Origin: Turnera subulata
Lineage: Eukaryota; Streptophyta; Magnoliopsida; Malpighiales; Passifloraceae
NCBI GenBank assembly: GCA_028386065.3
Contig: JAKUCV010002429.1
Span: forward strand, 123,900 to 187,899
DNA length: 64,000 bases
Reading direction: 5' to 3'
The notes under the pieces were generated by a model. That model had not been told where the DNA came from and made no database searches. It was given only the letters and a program-made list of their open reading frames with translations. A program made the position numbers and the translations under genes. Shown here in pieces: positions 49,401 to 63,770 of this stretch (position 1 is the stretch's first letter; each line of letters begins with the position of its first letter).

Positions 49401-52400
49401 CATTGCTTTAGCGTGACACATCAATAGGTGGCCCATCGGCACTGGATGAAACCAGATGACCGGGATCCGATGAAAATTTTACCCAAAAGAGAATATGATT
49501 GAATAAACCCACATGTTTCCTATATACAAGCCGAATTCCCAGACAAAACCTAACCGTAATAATAGAAAATTAAATAAATTTACATTAATTGATTTACTGT
49601 AATTTGCTTTCTCATCAATTGTTATACCTAAAGATACATAGTTAATATTGTGAGTGCGAAAACAAAATAAATCTCCCACGGAGAAAAAAAAAAATCTTTT
49701 TTAAAATAAAAGTGGGCAAAAGCCCAGAATTACACAAGCTAAATCCTTTTTTCCAAAAAAAAAAAGCCAAAAAACTTTCTTTCACTCAACCCAGGCAAAA
49801 CCACAGTGATTACATGAGTAAGTTGCTCAGTAATTGAATTGTATTTGTTAATCAAATTGTATTTGCTTCGGTTTATACCCATACCAGGCACTAACTGGTA
49901 TAACTTTTATCAGATTCAGGTCACACAGGTTTGCCCAGTACCAGTAGGGCCCATCCATCAATGTGTCGAGCTAAATCAACAACACATGGCATCAAGCAAA
50001 CCTGGGTCGACCTGTTTATTAAAATTCATGATTACTGTGGAGTACAGGGACCAAAATCCAAGGAAATTTGGTACAAGTACAAAAATCCAGGATCAAGCCT
50101 GTACAGGGACCAAAAAAGTTGACATCTCCGATACATACACAACAAACTAGTTTCTGCTAAGCTGCTTTTGTAATATGCATGACAAGTAATTTGTAAAACT
50201 TGAAGTTCCTAAATATAACATAAAATCAATTGCTTCTCTAGTTTACAAAATGCAATAACTATGATTGCCACATTGCTTCAGATTTTCATTTCTTGGAAGT
50301 TTACGTTTTTACTCATTAAGATTTATGGTTAAGAGAAAGATGCTAATGATACTGGTACAATAATTTCAAGCTAAATTGTTTGAAAAACAATTCTAAGGAA
50401 TTGTCTACCTTTAGTTTGGAAGCATATGTACAATCGTCAGAGTTTTTGGATGAATTAGGGTCAGATAACGCTTCCTCCTGCACAGGCAAAAAAATGTCCA
50501 TGTCACCATTGCTAAAACATTCCAAAGCCATTTTCCATACAGCAAGCAAGAAACAAGGAATTCCTTAGCTCGTATAATCTTGCAGAAAAAGAAATTGCAT
50601 AAGGATAAACATATGCAGCTTGCTTGAATTACTTGAAAAATTTTTTCAAACAAGAAAGATTTGATCTCTTCGTCTTGAGCTTCAAAGGCTGAAACAGAAT
50701 ATTGTGCAATACAGCCCAGCGACTGTAACAAAGTTGGTGTGTTACATCCACTTCGTAAAGAGTCCACAACTTTCTGCAAGGTTAGAGCACATCCAATTGT
50801 AGAAGTAGATTAAAGATCAATACATTTGTAGAGAAACATTTGAAAACCAGAATAATTACTCTAATATATTCGCTAAACATATGGAAGAACTTACCGGTGC
50901 AAACTCACTTGTCAGAAAAACAGAAATAGGCGAGTGAAAACAGAAAAAAAGAAATGAAAAGAGCTTAAAACAGTTAGCCTTGCTATCGCTATTTACTGGC
51001 GACTTCTTGATTACAGCAATGTGATTGTCTAAAAGGAGTTCATATTATATGCAATTTGGGACTGCTCTTATTTGCAGATTAGGAAAAGATAAATGAAGGA
51101 AGAATGCAGCCTACAACAAAAAATGAAACAACCCAACCCATAAGGGCATTAGACTTCCAGTACCTTAAATGTATGGCAAAGATGTCTTCAATTTTATAAA
51201 CATACAAGTACCGGATTTGTAGGAAGAGGAATTCAACAAAGGAAAGAAGAAGTTCTTCATTCTGGCCTGACTACCAAAGACATGATTAAGGGGAATGTCC
51301 TCCGCTTAGTTCCACATGCTAACGAAAAGAATCAAAACATAACAATAGGAAACAGAAAGAATAAGAAAAAATTTACATAGCGAGAGGCCTTTTCTCTCCC
51401 TGGCAAAATAAGAAATTTTCGCCAATTAATCCATGGTAAATCCGATTTAGGAGCTTCTCAGCTGACTAGATCCTACTTGCTACTTCAACCAAACAACTCA
51501 CTTTCCTAAGTGTTTCCAGAAAGCCACCATGTCATAACATAAACAAACAAACATGACCTATTTTGCAAATTGGACAGAGGAAGGAGCTTAGTTTCTTAAG
51601 TAGTTCTAAAACCGGTCTGTAGAATTGTATGAGGCAGCATATGCACATTCGGAGAATCATGCATGTCCCCTATCCTCAAAACCAGTTGCTGACACTACAG
51701 CTAAAAGTCAGATAGGTTACATGCAACAGAAGTAATCTTAGGCGACTTTAGAGACACACGGAGGAGATATAAGCTCAAATTATAATGTTCTATGCCCTGA
51801 AAATATTTCACTTGTATTACATGATCAATAATGATTCTCTCACTAAATTTCTCTTGCAAATATATGGGGAATGACTAATGATAGTTTAGAATTTAAGTTC
51901 AACGTAAATGATGAGTGGTCGTGATGTACACCATAAGTGATAGTAAAAGTAATTTAGGGAGAGAGCCTTAGTATATATAGCATTACTGTTATATCATAGA
52001 TCATGTTCAAAGTCGGGGATAGTTTCAACTTTCAATAAAGTTCACGTAATGCAATATTTCCTAAATAATCAAGTTCAAGGCCAGCTTATTGCAGATGCTT
52101 GCTCAATTAACTTGGGTCATAAGGAAGATTATTCTGTTCTTGTGGACTTCAAAAGTCGAAGATTATTGTGATCTCAAGAATTACCATTCTATATTTCAAC
52201 AGTCTAGCCAATTTCCCTCCCTCAGTCATACCTCTCTCTTCATTTTATCTCCCCTATGAAATAAGACCAAGAAGACATCGCGTAAAAAATTTGCAAAAGT
52301 TGCTACTACTGATTGATCAGAACAAAAGGCTCCAGTAACCTTACATTCTAAAAAAGGAAGAAGTATAATAAGACATATGTGGCAGAAAAGAGATGTAATC

Positions 52401-55400
52401 ACATAAAGTAGCAACAAGGAAAGAAGCGGAAATCTTGATACCTTGCAAAGGTTTGAGAAAATGGCAGACTCAGAAGAACCTCCTAGCAAAGCAATTGCAG
52501 AAACAGCATGCTTAGACTGAATGCGAGTTCCGTCCAGACATATTTTCTCCAAGATAGTATAAAAGTTGCTACAAAAGCAAAATAAATTGCAGCGATCCAT
52601 CTTAGACCCAAATAATGTAAGAAGAACCAAGTGTCAAGGTGAATCACTTAAAATCTTTATAAAGAATCCTGCTCTATCTCTCCCACCTCATGTCAGGCAT
52701 CTTATGGCATGTTCCTTTTAATATAATAATAGCTTGCTATAAGAATGTGATGGAAAGAGAAGGAAAAACTTCACCTTAACTCCTCAGAAATGTGTGGACC
52801 ACCTTTTTCTAAGATTTCAATCAGTGTATCATTAGTTGGATTCTTCTCTAACAGCATCAGTAACTTCTTCTCTGAACCTTTCAAAAGCATGGGGAAAATG
52901 CTGGTAATAACCTACAAGAGGAAAAGCAAAAGCTTGTTCAATGGAACTGGATTTATGATAAACAAGAATGTCCAGAGATAAATATCTCAGTTTTACATTC
53001 ATTATAAGGTATTGTAATTTGTTATGTTCCTTTTTTCTTTGTTAATCAGGTTATCATCCTTTTTGTTGTAAAAATAAAATTTATTATTTCAGAAAAGTGG
53101 TATCTTACAGAACCAAAGTTCAAATAATTTGCAAAAATGAACAAGAAAAGATTTAAACTTTCCAATCCTGTGGGTAGTGGGTAGGAATTCATACGCACTC
53201 CTGTTAAAAATTCCAAATGGAAAGCATCATAGACTAGGAAAACCAGTTCATCCTACAGCAAAATTAGGGAGATATGAGGCTTTGTAGACCTCTCTTGACA
53301 AAACTGAGCATTAGGGAGAAAACATGGCAAATTCCATCATCACTTTTTAAGTTTTCCCACTTCAAAACTGATGATATTACCAGAAAGCAAAACCCACAGT
53401 GGAACTCCAAAAACAACTCTTTTTGTTCTTAGGAAGAAAAGTCTATTACAACCACTCAAATCTCCGGGAAATGAAGAGATATCTGAGTCTCACAATTGCA
53501 CCTAAACACATGCAAGTGCAGAAACTGCTATGTGTTCTCTCCTTGCACAAATCAGTCATATTGATTCTACTAGTGGCCACCGGCAATACAACATGCTTTA
53601 CCTTAGCTTTCGGGTATATTTATTAAATTGAAGCAAAGAAAATTTACTATCTTGCACATCCTATTATATGGACTAAGAGCAATTATATGCTTTTCCAATA
53701 GAACCAAAAACAAGAGCCTAAGCTTTAACATCCAAGCAAGAAAAGTTGACCTAACTTGGACCACAGGCATGAGGTCTCTAAGAAAGGACTCATGAAGAAA
53801 GAACTTCCATGCACAGGCATGCCACCCATTCAGAGCATCCATAATCAGTATGTAAATTGCACAAACTCCCTAACATATCATGAAACAATTTATCTGCATT
53901 TATCTTTATCCTACCAGAAGCAGTTTAGCAGAGGAAGCTCCCAATTGTTCATTTCTAAAATCAGTTGTAGAAAGCTGATCCATGATACATCTTGCATGCT
54001 CCGAACCGAATATATTGAATGCACATTTTGAGGAAAGAAATACTAGAATTTCAAAATGTGGGTGTTTGTTACCCACCATCTTCAGAAACTTATCCTGCAA
54101 AAAGAAGAAACATTTCAAATATACCCAAAAAAAGAATAGTCATAGACTGGAGCATATCACAACTGTCCATGAGTACTAGTGTTCAGAAATTTAGACCACA
54201 TATTGAAGCACTTGAGGATATCATCAAATAACAGGAACACTACCAATTGAACTACTACGTTCAAACAATAAAGATGTCAGACAATCAAAAATCAATATGA
54301 AAAGCACAGAAAACACAAAAGCAACGATTCTTGTGTGGAAAAAAAAAACATAAAAACTAAGACCTAAGGATCAACAATCATAGTACTAATCCACCAGAGC
54401 CAAGCACGATGGATGACTGAAAAAACAGAAAACATGTAGATGAATAGAGACTAAAATATTTCACTCAGCTTTTGTTCGTCTCAACAGATAAACAGGTTCC
54501 AAATTCAGAAATACAATCCCATGTCATCATCATTAGTACAGAAGTGTTCACAAATGTCAAGTAACATTGGCGGCTGATAACATGACAGACACCCTTCCAT
54601 AAAGTCTGGCTTTTAAGTTTCATCTGGGAAATGTCTAGAACTGAAGCAACTGTGGTGAAGACTCAATGCAGTGAAATCTAATGCTTATAAAAATACAGCA
54701 CAACTTTCCTGAGCGGGACCAGTTGTATATAAGTAATAACATGGTTCAAAAATTTAGTTATGCCACTATAACAAACTTTCTCAAGTCAGAAAACAAACAA
54801 TTGTGGAGCACTACATGTCCAATGCAGAAAAAGTAATTCCACATATACAACATTGCACGAGGGAACGACGTAACCAATTCTACCAATCCCAGATTTGTCT
54901 GCCAGTAGCACCTTCTGCTATCTTTTATTTTTTATAGAAAGCACCTTTTGCTACCTTATACTGCACTCTTATTCAGCATCTTGAAATCGACAGATGCTCC
55001 CAAGTACTGAAGTTCACCATTAGTTGACCATCACAACCCTCATGATGCAATCAATGTAGATAAACCTCTTGTTACATTATACCACTAATAACAGCATATC
55101 AGGAAATGCTATAGTTGTTAAGACATTAAAGATGTGAGAGAGTCAAGAAAACATTATGAGTGACAATAGTAGGCAACCTCATTTACCAAATATTTCAAAC
55201 GCCATCTCATTCCTCCTATTTTCTTTTATCATGTTATAATGCCCTAATATCTAGTATTCTCTTTCACTTCATCACCTTCTATATTTTAATTTGGTTCCCA
55301 AAATTAAATGCACAATAAAAGGCAAAAATCAGAATTCACAAATCAAAGCCTCGAACTCTGCATTAAGTTTCCAAACACATAATAGTCATCCCTAGCAGAT

Positions 55401-58400
55401 TTGAAGAGGGAAGAGAAAGCTGATAAAAATGAGAAACCAGCAATAAACATGTAGCAAAACAACAGGCTACAACAGTTCTAATGCAGTAAAGTGATCGAGG
55501 CAACAACAGTGCATAATATTTATATGTAACCGTATTTTATCTATGAACAAATGGTATAGTTATCATAGAACAAAGAAAGCAAGCAACGCACTCTAGCTTT
55601 ATGGGAACCTTTAATTGAATGATCATCCAACAGTAGCTCCAGTGCATTAAAGATATGATTATCTCTCATTTGGTTCAGATTATGAAGGCATTCCTCTGCT
55701 TTGGAAGGATCTGGAAATAATGCTGACATTTTTGAAAACAACTTTTTGATTCCCTTCTGCATTTCTTCCGAACTACTGTCCTGCAATCACATTTATGCAA
55801 ATTCATTAATCATAGACCAGAAGTAACCGATGAATATGCATAAGGCTGTGTGCTTGTATACTCTCGCACCTCAACAAAAGTTTTAGAAGGCAAAATGATA
55901 CCCCTGCTATTCATATAAAATATAACATTGTCATAACACTAGTGGGGCTGCATCCTCCAAATAATTTCAGTCGCATCAATTCGTGTCCCAAAGTTAGAAA
56001 AAGACACCTATACTGCTATTGTTTCATGAACAATACACAAAAAATAATTTCAGTCGCATCAATTCGTGTCCCAAAGTTAGAAAAAGACACCTATACTGCT
56101 ATTGTTTCATGAACAATACACAAAAACAAGAAAGACACATCATATCTGGACAAAAATAATGATCCAGGGATAATTTCTAAATTATAGCAGGTCATATAAA
56201 TATAAAAATCATCTGTCAGAGAATTTGACAATGGTCATAGTTTAAACATTTTATCCAGTGAAAATGAAACACGCTCTTCTTCTAACTTAAATTATTTACC
56301 CTAGCTAGAGCATACAGATCCAGGGTACAATCCACAAAAAAAAAAGATGGTTAAAAACATGTATACTAGAATGACAAAATACATCAAAACCACAGGATGC
56401 AAAAGCTATGTGACTGAAGATAAAGCCAAACATCCTGAAGAATTACATGCAAAGACCACCACAAGCAGCAGCCAAAAGGCCCTTCGTCTCCCATAGCACA
56501 ACGTTTCATGGTTGATTCCAAGTTGTATTTATTAAATGAACGGGTCAGTCTGAATTTGGAAAAGGCCATCAACAAATGGCTACTGAAGTATCTTCATAAG
56601 AAAGCTAAAACATTGGAATAATAAACATATGATAGAAGCACTTCTACCAGCAAATACAGCTCTACAACTAACTCGCAATCATGGGTCAATAGCATAAGGC
56701 CAAAAAGCAGGGCAAAAGAAAGAGCAATCTGAGCTTTCTGCTCTCACATGTCATAGGCAACATTACCTTCTCCTTCTTACGCTGGGCCAAATAAGCTTGC
56801 ATTTCAGTTTGCAACCTGACACCACAAGGTAAAAGTAAGTTCTTCTGTACATATTTATTTGTAGTTATTAAAAAAAATTGATCATTCATACCTCCTTTTG
56901 AGGGACAAAATAATGGTTAATGCCTTCACATGAAAAGGAGTGAAAAGGGAGAACATATGGATCCAATGTCTTGTCATCTCTTCAACAGAAAGAACAGCGG
57001 GGAACAAATCCTCGGCAATAATAACATCCATGCTCTGGGACCTGCAGAATGCGTAGAATATTACATCCATAAACAATATTAGGAATACCACATTCTTATG
57101 TTAAGGTGTGAAGAAGCATACTTCAACTCTTTACAATCTTTTTCAAAACACAGCATCAACATTCCACAAGGAATCTGCTCAAAATGATCACTTGTTGTAA
57201 TCTCTCCTTCAGAGCACTTGTTACAATAATCCCGATACAAGTCCATTAACTTTTGCAAGGCCATCTTTCTGACAGACATCTGCAGATTACTTATCAGTGA
57301 GACAGACTATTTTTCTTTTATAAGGAGAACAAAAAAAATCAACTGAACTGCAGCACCAGAAATGTCTGAAGTATCACCTTCTTATCACGAAGCCTTTCAA
57401 TAGCTTTTGAGATTAGTTCGGGTGGGAAAATCTTTAGGTTAGTCTTGGCAAGGTCACAGGTAATAACCACTGCGTCTGCTCGAACTTTATCATCCAAATC
57501 CAAAAATCGTTCTTCTAGGGCAACTGCTTGATTAAAAAGTGATACTCAGATGAAACAGAAAATAAATCAAAATCAAGCCATATACAGATGGCTGAATGAC
57601 TTACCTAGAACTTCACGAGATTCTTTGCGGTAGGGATTGGCCATGTAGAAAGCTTTACTACACTGCATCGCACTAAGCCTGACTTCTGGCGATTTATCGC
57701 AGAACCTATTCTTGAACTCCACAAAGAGATTTCTGTAGCTTTCTCCAAGATATTCTTCATTGAGTGCAAAAAGCTTTCCAATTAATTTAACTGCTTTTCT
57801 TCGGATATCGACCTGATCAGTCTAGAAACACAATTACAGGATTAATTAATGCATAAGTGACACCAAACTCGGGAAGCAGGGAGTAGAAAAACATAAGAAA
57901 TAGAGGGGCGACATCAAGGAAACCAGAATTTTATGAAAAAGAAAATGAGGAAGGGCAAGCCTACAGTACATATTTCATGCTATTCAAATTATAAAAGGAT
58001 AAGACTAAGATCAATTCTACAAAAGAGGGATGTTATACCACTAATTCTTCAGTCAAGTTAGGAATGACAGGAAGAAGCATCTGTGGAGCATACTTGCAAA
58101 TTTTGACTACTATTTCATGGTAAAATTCTTTGAGCTCACTGTGCATAGAATCTCTTTCCAACGAACAAGATGTTAGAAACCCACAAACCAGGGGCTCAAG
58201 TGTTTCTGTACAAGACTGGATGATAGAAACAGCAAGCTGAGAAGCAGGAGATGCGTCCTGGACAAAGAGAACCAAATGATTTTTTTAAGGATGGGAAACA
58301 AGTAAAAATTCAGCATCATTGAACCACTCTGAAGCAAAAGCATTTAAAAGGTGATGAGCCAAAATCGTGCTCAAATTGAAGGTTTACAAGAAAACCATAT

Positions 58401-60659
58401 GTGCAATAATTAGCAAGCATGTGACTCTTAAAAGCTGAATTAGATGTAATCTACATCAAAGAAAGGCAAACCATGGAGCATATAAAAGTCATTTAATTGT
58501 AATTCAAAAGGCACAACAGAATCATTTACCTTCATGTTTTCATAAGCACATCAGCCCATGAAATCATGACATCCACAACATACCACTTATCAAATTATGA
58601 AATTCTCTTTTGCTACTTCCCCAGATCATTAGTATCATTGCTCAACAACTTTATTTTGAATTGATCTTAGCCCTCTTTTATGCAGGAATCTTTTGGAGTG
58701 GTATCCACCAGCCCTAGAACTACAATGGTGTAACCCCATATAATTTTCCACCAGAACAAAAAGAAATTGCAAAAAGGAACCAAATAGAATGAATCAAATA
58801 TGAAATTCAGATTTTCCTCAAAGAAAAGATATAAAATTCAGATAAGGGTAAATTCTAAGATGAAAGACAATTTATTGGAAAGCAACGAAGTTCTGACAAC
58901 AGCAATTATCTCAGCAGAAAAGATTTTTCAGAGTAGCTTCAAGTTATTCCAACATGTTCATTAACTTGTATAGTAACATAACAAATCAAAACAAGAATTA
59001 GAAACCTAAAAAAACTTAAAGAATCAAAATTTCTCCCAGATAAAAATTTCTCAATATTGTCTCAATTTATTGTTAATAAGGCCTTGCAAGACTCAAATAT
59101 GTTGACAAAACCAACGTTGTGAAGAGCAAACCATATGTACAGTTTCCCCCATTTAATCTCCAATACTCATCATCACAATCCCGAGTCAGACGTAGAATCT
59201 ATCTCAGCTTATGACAACAATATCAATACATACTGTATGCAATCAGTTAGTCATTCAAGAAAATCTAAGAGGCTGCATTGCTGTAAGAGGCCGCAAAAAA
59301 GATATTTCACAGGGCATTCACCTTTTCTTCCTTGACAAGATTTCGCAAAATTACATCCAAAAGTGCTGTTGAAGCTTCCTCATTTATCATGTATTTCATT
59401 ATAGACAAGATATCATCGACCAAACTCTTCTGATGATGTTCCCTGTCAAGCAGGAGATATATGGCCACATCAGGCATGCATTTAACCATAAAAGAAGATG
59501 TTTACAAAACAATCATTATAAACATTTAAGACAGGCCACCATAACCAAAACAATTATTAAATAAAACAAAAAGAACCACCAACTAAAGCTCTAATAAACG
59601 CCAATATGCATGTTATGGATGACCAACATTTTACGAGCAAACCTTAAGGAGAGATGCTTTGGGGTCCAACGGAAAGGGACAGATAAAGAAAAACAAAACA
59701 TAATGAAAAGAAAATGAGTTCTCTGATGAAATTACATTGAAGTCTGCCAAGTTCAAAAAGAAGCACCGAAACATCATAACCAAACGATATACTAACCTCA
59801 CAACAGAGAAGAAAATGCTAAACATTTGACGGACCAAATCATTGCAATCAATATCCAGCATTATCACACAACATTTACAACGTGCAACAGTCTCCAACAC
59901 TTTAGCTCTCTTTGGGAAGTATGGGCTAGAAGTATCACCAAGCTCCGCAAATGTACTCAGGATGAGTTTAAATATATCCTTTTAAACAAAAAAAAAAAAA
60001 AAAGAATCACAGTCAAACCAAGCTCAAATTGACACAAACAAAACAGCACAGAGCCACGGCGTTTACAAACATGAGGATCTCATTACCCGAAGATATTGAT
60101 CCTCGAAAGGAGGCTGGGGTGCCGTGATACGAAAAATTTCACTAACACAGATAGCCAACAAAAGCTTAATATCTCTGTCATTTTGCCGAAGAAGTCCATG
60201 CTTAACGATAAATTTCCTGAGGGGATTAACCGCACCTTCCACCTTCTTCACGGCCGCGACATTTCTCGAAGCCTCCGGCGACAGTTCAATCTGTGACAAT
60301 GCAGTCGCCGCTTGCTGCAAACAAAAAACCAGAGAACCCAAAAGGAAAGAAATATCACACACACTAAAAACGGCGCGTTTTTAAAATAAATATGTTTTCC
60401 CGGGCGTTCGTTGCGGTTAGTGCTGATTAGGGGCAGATCTTATAATGTAGAGTTTAGAGTCGACATTTCGGTATAACCCAAACCTTTCCTCCATCGGAAA
60501 TGAAACGAAACCCAAAGAAAGCGAAAATAACCGAGAGAGAGTAAGGGGAGGTACACGGAGGGATTTGACGATGGAGTCCTTGTTTGGGCGAGAGAGGCTG
60601 GAGAGGTGGGCGCCGACTTCGGCGATCAGTTGGAGCGGCGTCTCCTGGCTCTTGTCCAT
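40448..60659 (-). CDS. PDS5: Sister-chromatid cohesion protein PDS5 homologue
   Basis: Cohesin-associated HEAT-repeat protein that regulates cohesion and affects DNA repair and recombination in the nucleus. Predicted exons: 60659-60555, 60314-60087, 59978-59797, 59442-59322, 58257-58039, 57821-57605, 57523-57378, 57279-57122, 57041-56892, 56815-56767, 55780-55592, 54094-53915, 52911-52775, 52568-52442, 50773-50633, 50477-50409, 48910-48774, 47023-46906, 46110-45976, 45861-45665, 45579-45429, 45332-45195, 45122-45036, 44799-44428, 44258-43755, 42912-42768, 41084-41008, 40483-40448. All junctions are GT-AG, phases close, and the product is 1504 aa. Diagnostic PDS5 runs include [20 protein letters not shown] and [22 protein letters not shown]-type helices fill about residues 35-1100. 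The tail is basic and disordered ([24 protein letters not shown]) and duplicated; I saw no Tudor-like domain. Confidence 0.97.
43755..44799 (-). repeat. Tandem duplicated exons 24 and 25 of PDS5
   Basis: Exon 24 (44799-44428, 124 codons) and exon 25 (44258-43755, 168 codons) are paralogous. Both open with GK(K/T)TAHQDLRL and both end near SLSYNS(C/F)SD. Both are phase 0 at each side, so duplication kept the frame. Exon 25 also holds two copies in a row of a 44-codon block (SSSVLEKE...[12 protein letters not shown]), of which exon 24 has one. The intron between them is about 170 bp, and flanking intron sequence near both donors (gtaacc) is also alike. Confidence 0.93.
46606..46680. repeat. Short tandem duplication in a PDS5 intron
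   Basis: agctgaaatggattag is repeated directly (near 46629 and 46653), each copy followed by a tatagaaaa word, about 24 bp apart. Confidence 0.75.
55961..56126. repeat. Perfect 83-bp tandem duplication in PDS5 intron 10
   Basis: ataatttcagtcgcatcaat begins copies at 55961 and 56044. The two 83-bp copies look identical. It lies between exons 56815-56767 and 55780-55592, so it does not touch coding sequence. Identity suggests a recent event or an assembly artefact. Confidence 0.92.
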
Positions 60660-61075
60660 TTGACGAAGCGGAGAATCTTCCTGCTCGTTGTGACGCTCAG
60701 CTGTGGCAGAGTGGAGGTTTGTGGAGTGTGGGGGTTTTGGTGAGTATTACTCTGGTTTTGCTTTTTTGTTTTTGGGTAACCGCCTACGCGAAAATCGTAA
60801 CCTGCAGGGGGAGACGGAAATGGGTTTTTCTGGGCTGAGGTGCGCGTGGAGTGACACGCCAGGCTTTTGAATTTCTCTCAATGGAGGGCGCAGTCGAGGA
60901 TTGAGATTTTTTCCTCTTTTTTTTTTTTTCCATCGGGTATCCGGAGGTTCGACCCGGGTCGCGCACCTGGATATAGTGAGTAAGTCTCCCAATGGGAATT
61001 TTTTCGTACACGAGGACTCGAACCCAAAATTATGACGTTGAAACTTTTTTTTTGTTGTGTCGAAACGACAACTAG
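60660..61075 (-). promoter_or_regulatory. PDS5 upstream region with a SINE-like segment
   Basis: The first 130-200 bp upstream of the ATG should hold the PDS5 leader and promoter (no clear TATA box). Farther out, 60890-61035 carries tRNA-like box B sequences (gaggactcgaaccc, minus strand, near 61011; ggttcgacccgg near 60946) and a T-run. This resembles a decayed SINE or a tRNA-related repeat. Confidence 0.35.
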
Positions 61076-61260
61076 GGGTGTAAACGAGCCGAGCCGAGCC
61101 GAGCCCGCGAGCTCGAAAATAAATTACTGAGCTCAAGCTCGACTCGAGTTCGATCAAGCTTCAAAATATGAGCTCGAGCTCGATAGAGAACTAAAAGATT
61201 CAAGCTCAGCTCGACTGAGCTCGTTTAAATTATAGGTTCTTTTGAGTTCAAAATCTAGGG
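61076..61260 (+). mobile_element. hAT-like repeat fragment rich in gagctcg words
   Basis: Opens with ctaggggtgtaaacgagccg and continues as runs of gagccgagcc, gagctcgagctcg and gctcgactcg. This is a form widely seen at the ends of plant hAT-derived repeats. No inverted partner end was found downstream, so it is a fragment. Confidence 0.5.
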
Positions 61261-61559
61261 TCGCACTAAAATATATTAAAAAAACTCAATTAAACTTGAT
61301 TAACTCGTATAAAAATAATGAGACAACATAAGGAGAAGGTCTCTGTAAAACTTAATATAAATTACGACAACATAACAATTAACACCATAAACATAATAAT
61401 CTACCATAAACATAATAATCTAAAAATTTAAAACACCAATAATGTTTACTAGCTCACTTTCCGTGGGTTCCACGGGCTTGCTTATTAATTATTTTTTAAA
61501 AAAATTTTAACATTTTAGCTATTATTTTTAGATATTTGTTATGTAATATTAAAAAAATT

Positions 61560-62790
61560 TGCACATATTTGTTTCCAAATTATACATTTTTATCAATTTT
61601 TCTCCATTTTTTCATATAGATCTGGAAAATAAATAAAAATTTACTAAAATAAAAATTAGAATATAAATCAGAAAAAATAAATACAATAAACTATTTCAAA
61701 ATAATACAATAACCTTCAACATGCATTATAAGCCCCTAAAACAAAAAAAAATATTAAACAATAGAAGAAAAAGTTTAAAGAATTAATTAATAATAACCAA
61801 AAAATAAAAAAAATATAACAGAGTAATCTTTAAAACATAAATCAGTAAAATGAATAAAAAATATTATTATAAAAATATAATATAGATCAGAAAAATAAAT
61901 TTTTAAAAACCTATTTAATAATAATATAAATAATAATTAATTATGCAAAGTTAAACATGGATCATTGAGCCAAAAAATAACAAAAATATTAAAAAATAGA
62001 GGAAAAAATTAAAATAATTAATGAATGAAAACAAAAAAAAAACTTAAGAGACTAATTTTAAAGAAATATAAATCAGGAAAATAAATAAAAAATATTATTA
62101 TGAAAAATAATTAAATTAGAAAATAGAATATAAATCAGAAAAATAAATAAAATAAACTATTTAATAATCATATTAATAATAATTAATTTTTTATATTTAA
62201 ACATACATCAGTGAGCCCTAGAAAATATATATATATATATATATATTAAACAATAAAAGCAAAAAATTAAATAGTTAATTAATAAAAAAATATAAAAAAA
62301 TTAAGAGGGTAATTTTTAAAGATACAAATAAGGAAAAAATTAGAAAAACTATTACTATGAATTAAAATAAAAATAAAAATAAATTGAAAAAATAAATAAA
62401 ATAAAATACTCAATAATACTATAAATAATAATTAATTTTGTAAATTTATACCTACATCATTTGTTGATCCATGCTTGGGCCTACATAATTGACCCCTAAG
62501 ACAAAAAAAATATTTAACACAGAATAAAATTTTACAATAATTAATTAATAAAAAAACATAAAATGAGTATTTTTTAAAATAGAAAGCATTAAAAAAAAAC
62601 AATATATTACTATGAAGAAAAATTTTAATACAAAAAAATAGAATATAAATCAGAAAATAAATAAAAAATATTTATTCATAAGATAAATAATAATTAATTT
62701 TGTAAATTTAAACATGCATAATTGAATCCCAAAATAAAAAATAAAAAATAACAGAAAAAAATTAAGAAAATATAAAATGATAAAAAAATA
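61560..62790. repeat. A-rich degenerate tandem array, about 250-bp period
   Basis: A landmark like aaatttaaacatgcatcattgagcccc recurs near 61718, 61954, 62200, 62449 and 62710 (spacings 236-261 bp). Each is preceded by aataataattaatt and followed by a-rich sequence with aatataaatcag-aaaaataaataaa. The copies are very A-rich and diverged. The array ends at the element beginning at 62801. Confidence 0.75.
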
Positions 62791-62800
62791 TATAAAACAA

Positions 62801-63770
62801 GTAACTGCCCGGGTAAAAATTTGGATTTTTACCGGGACTATAAAAGTCTTTTTACTGTGATTTACTGAATGAATTAATCTTGGGTAATTAATTCAAGGTA
62901 AATCGGGTGTCGTTTTTCGTAACCGAGGCTTTTCCCGCTTTCGAGATTTTCCCGTGGATTTTTCGGGCCAAAGTCGGTATTTTTCGGGTCCCGGAATCCT
63001 CAGGAAAATCACACCGGAAAATAACTAAGTGGGTGTATCAGATATTTTCTGGTCCGGTCGGGACACGACTGCGTGATTGAGTCACGCAGCCGCCTTTTTC
63101 CTGTGAAGCTTGTGAAACCTTACTTGTGTACCCGTGACTCTGCTTTTCCTCACGCCTGCAATTCATCACCACTTCTTCACTCATCCTTCTGCGCCAAAAA
63201 CCTGCCCAGCAACCATCTCCTGCAAAATTTTCACCTGTGAAACTACCCTGCATACTACCTAAGCAACTAAAAAAAAAAGAAACACAAACACACACACAAA
63301 CACCACCCGAGACCGCCATCGCCACGCCTGCACGCGCCACCACCAACAACCAGAAGCCTCCACCACCAGCTCCCAACGCCACGCACGCACCACCATCTCC
63401 ATCCTTTCTCCTCGTCGTCGCCGCCAGAGGAGACAGCTGAGGAGGTCGCAACCACCATCACTTCCTCCTCACAGCCCCGCCCGCCGCCATCTCCTCCCTT
63501 CTCCTCCGCCATCGGTTCTTCCTCCCTCGCCGACAACAACACCACTGCCACACCACCGAGCCGACGCCACCCTCCTCTCTTCCTCGCCGACGCATCGGAC
63601 GACCCGACGAGCACCTGCAGATCCGCCCTCCACCGCGCCGCACGATCCACCTCCGCACGTCGCACGCCTCGCCGTTCGTCCTGCCGCGTGCCTCGTCGTC
63701 GCACCGTCATGTCTGCACAAGGTGAGCTCGCTGGTGTTGACGACCCGGTTAGGATGGGTCACGGGCCGGG
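62801..63770 (+). mobile_element. TGTAAC-family LTR-like element, long form
   Basis: Starts gtaactgcccgggtaaaa (the first T of the terminus is changed). It has the family hairpin at 62808-62836 and aligns with the 379-bp element to about 63120. It then continues into a C-rich, GC-rich block (63160-63720) with long spurious arginine- and proline-rich frames on both strands, comparable to the blocks at 2.9-3.5 kb and 33.0-33.7 kb. Its right end is not defined. Confidence 0.7.
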
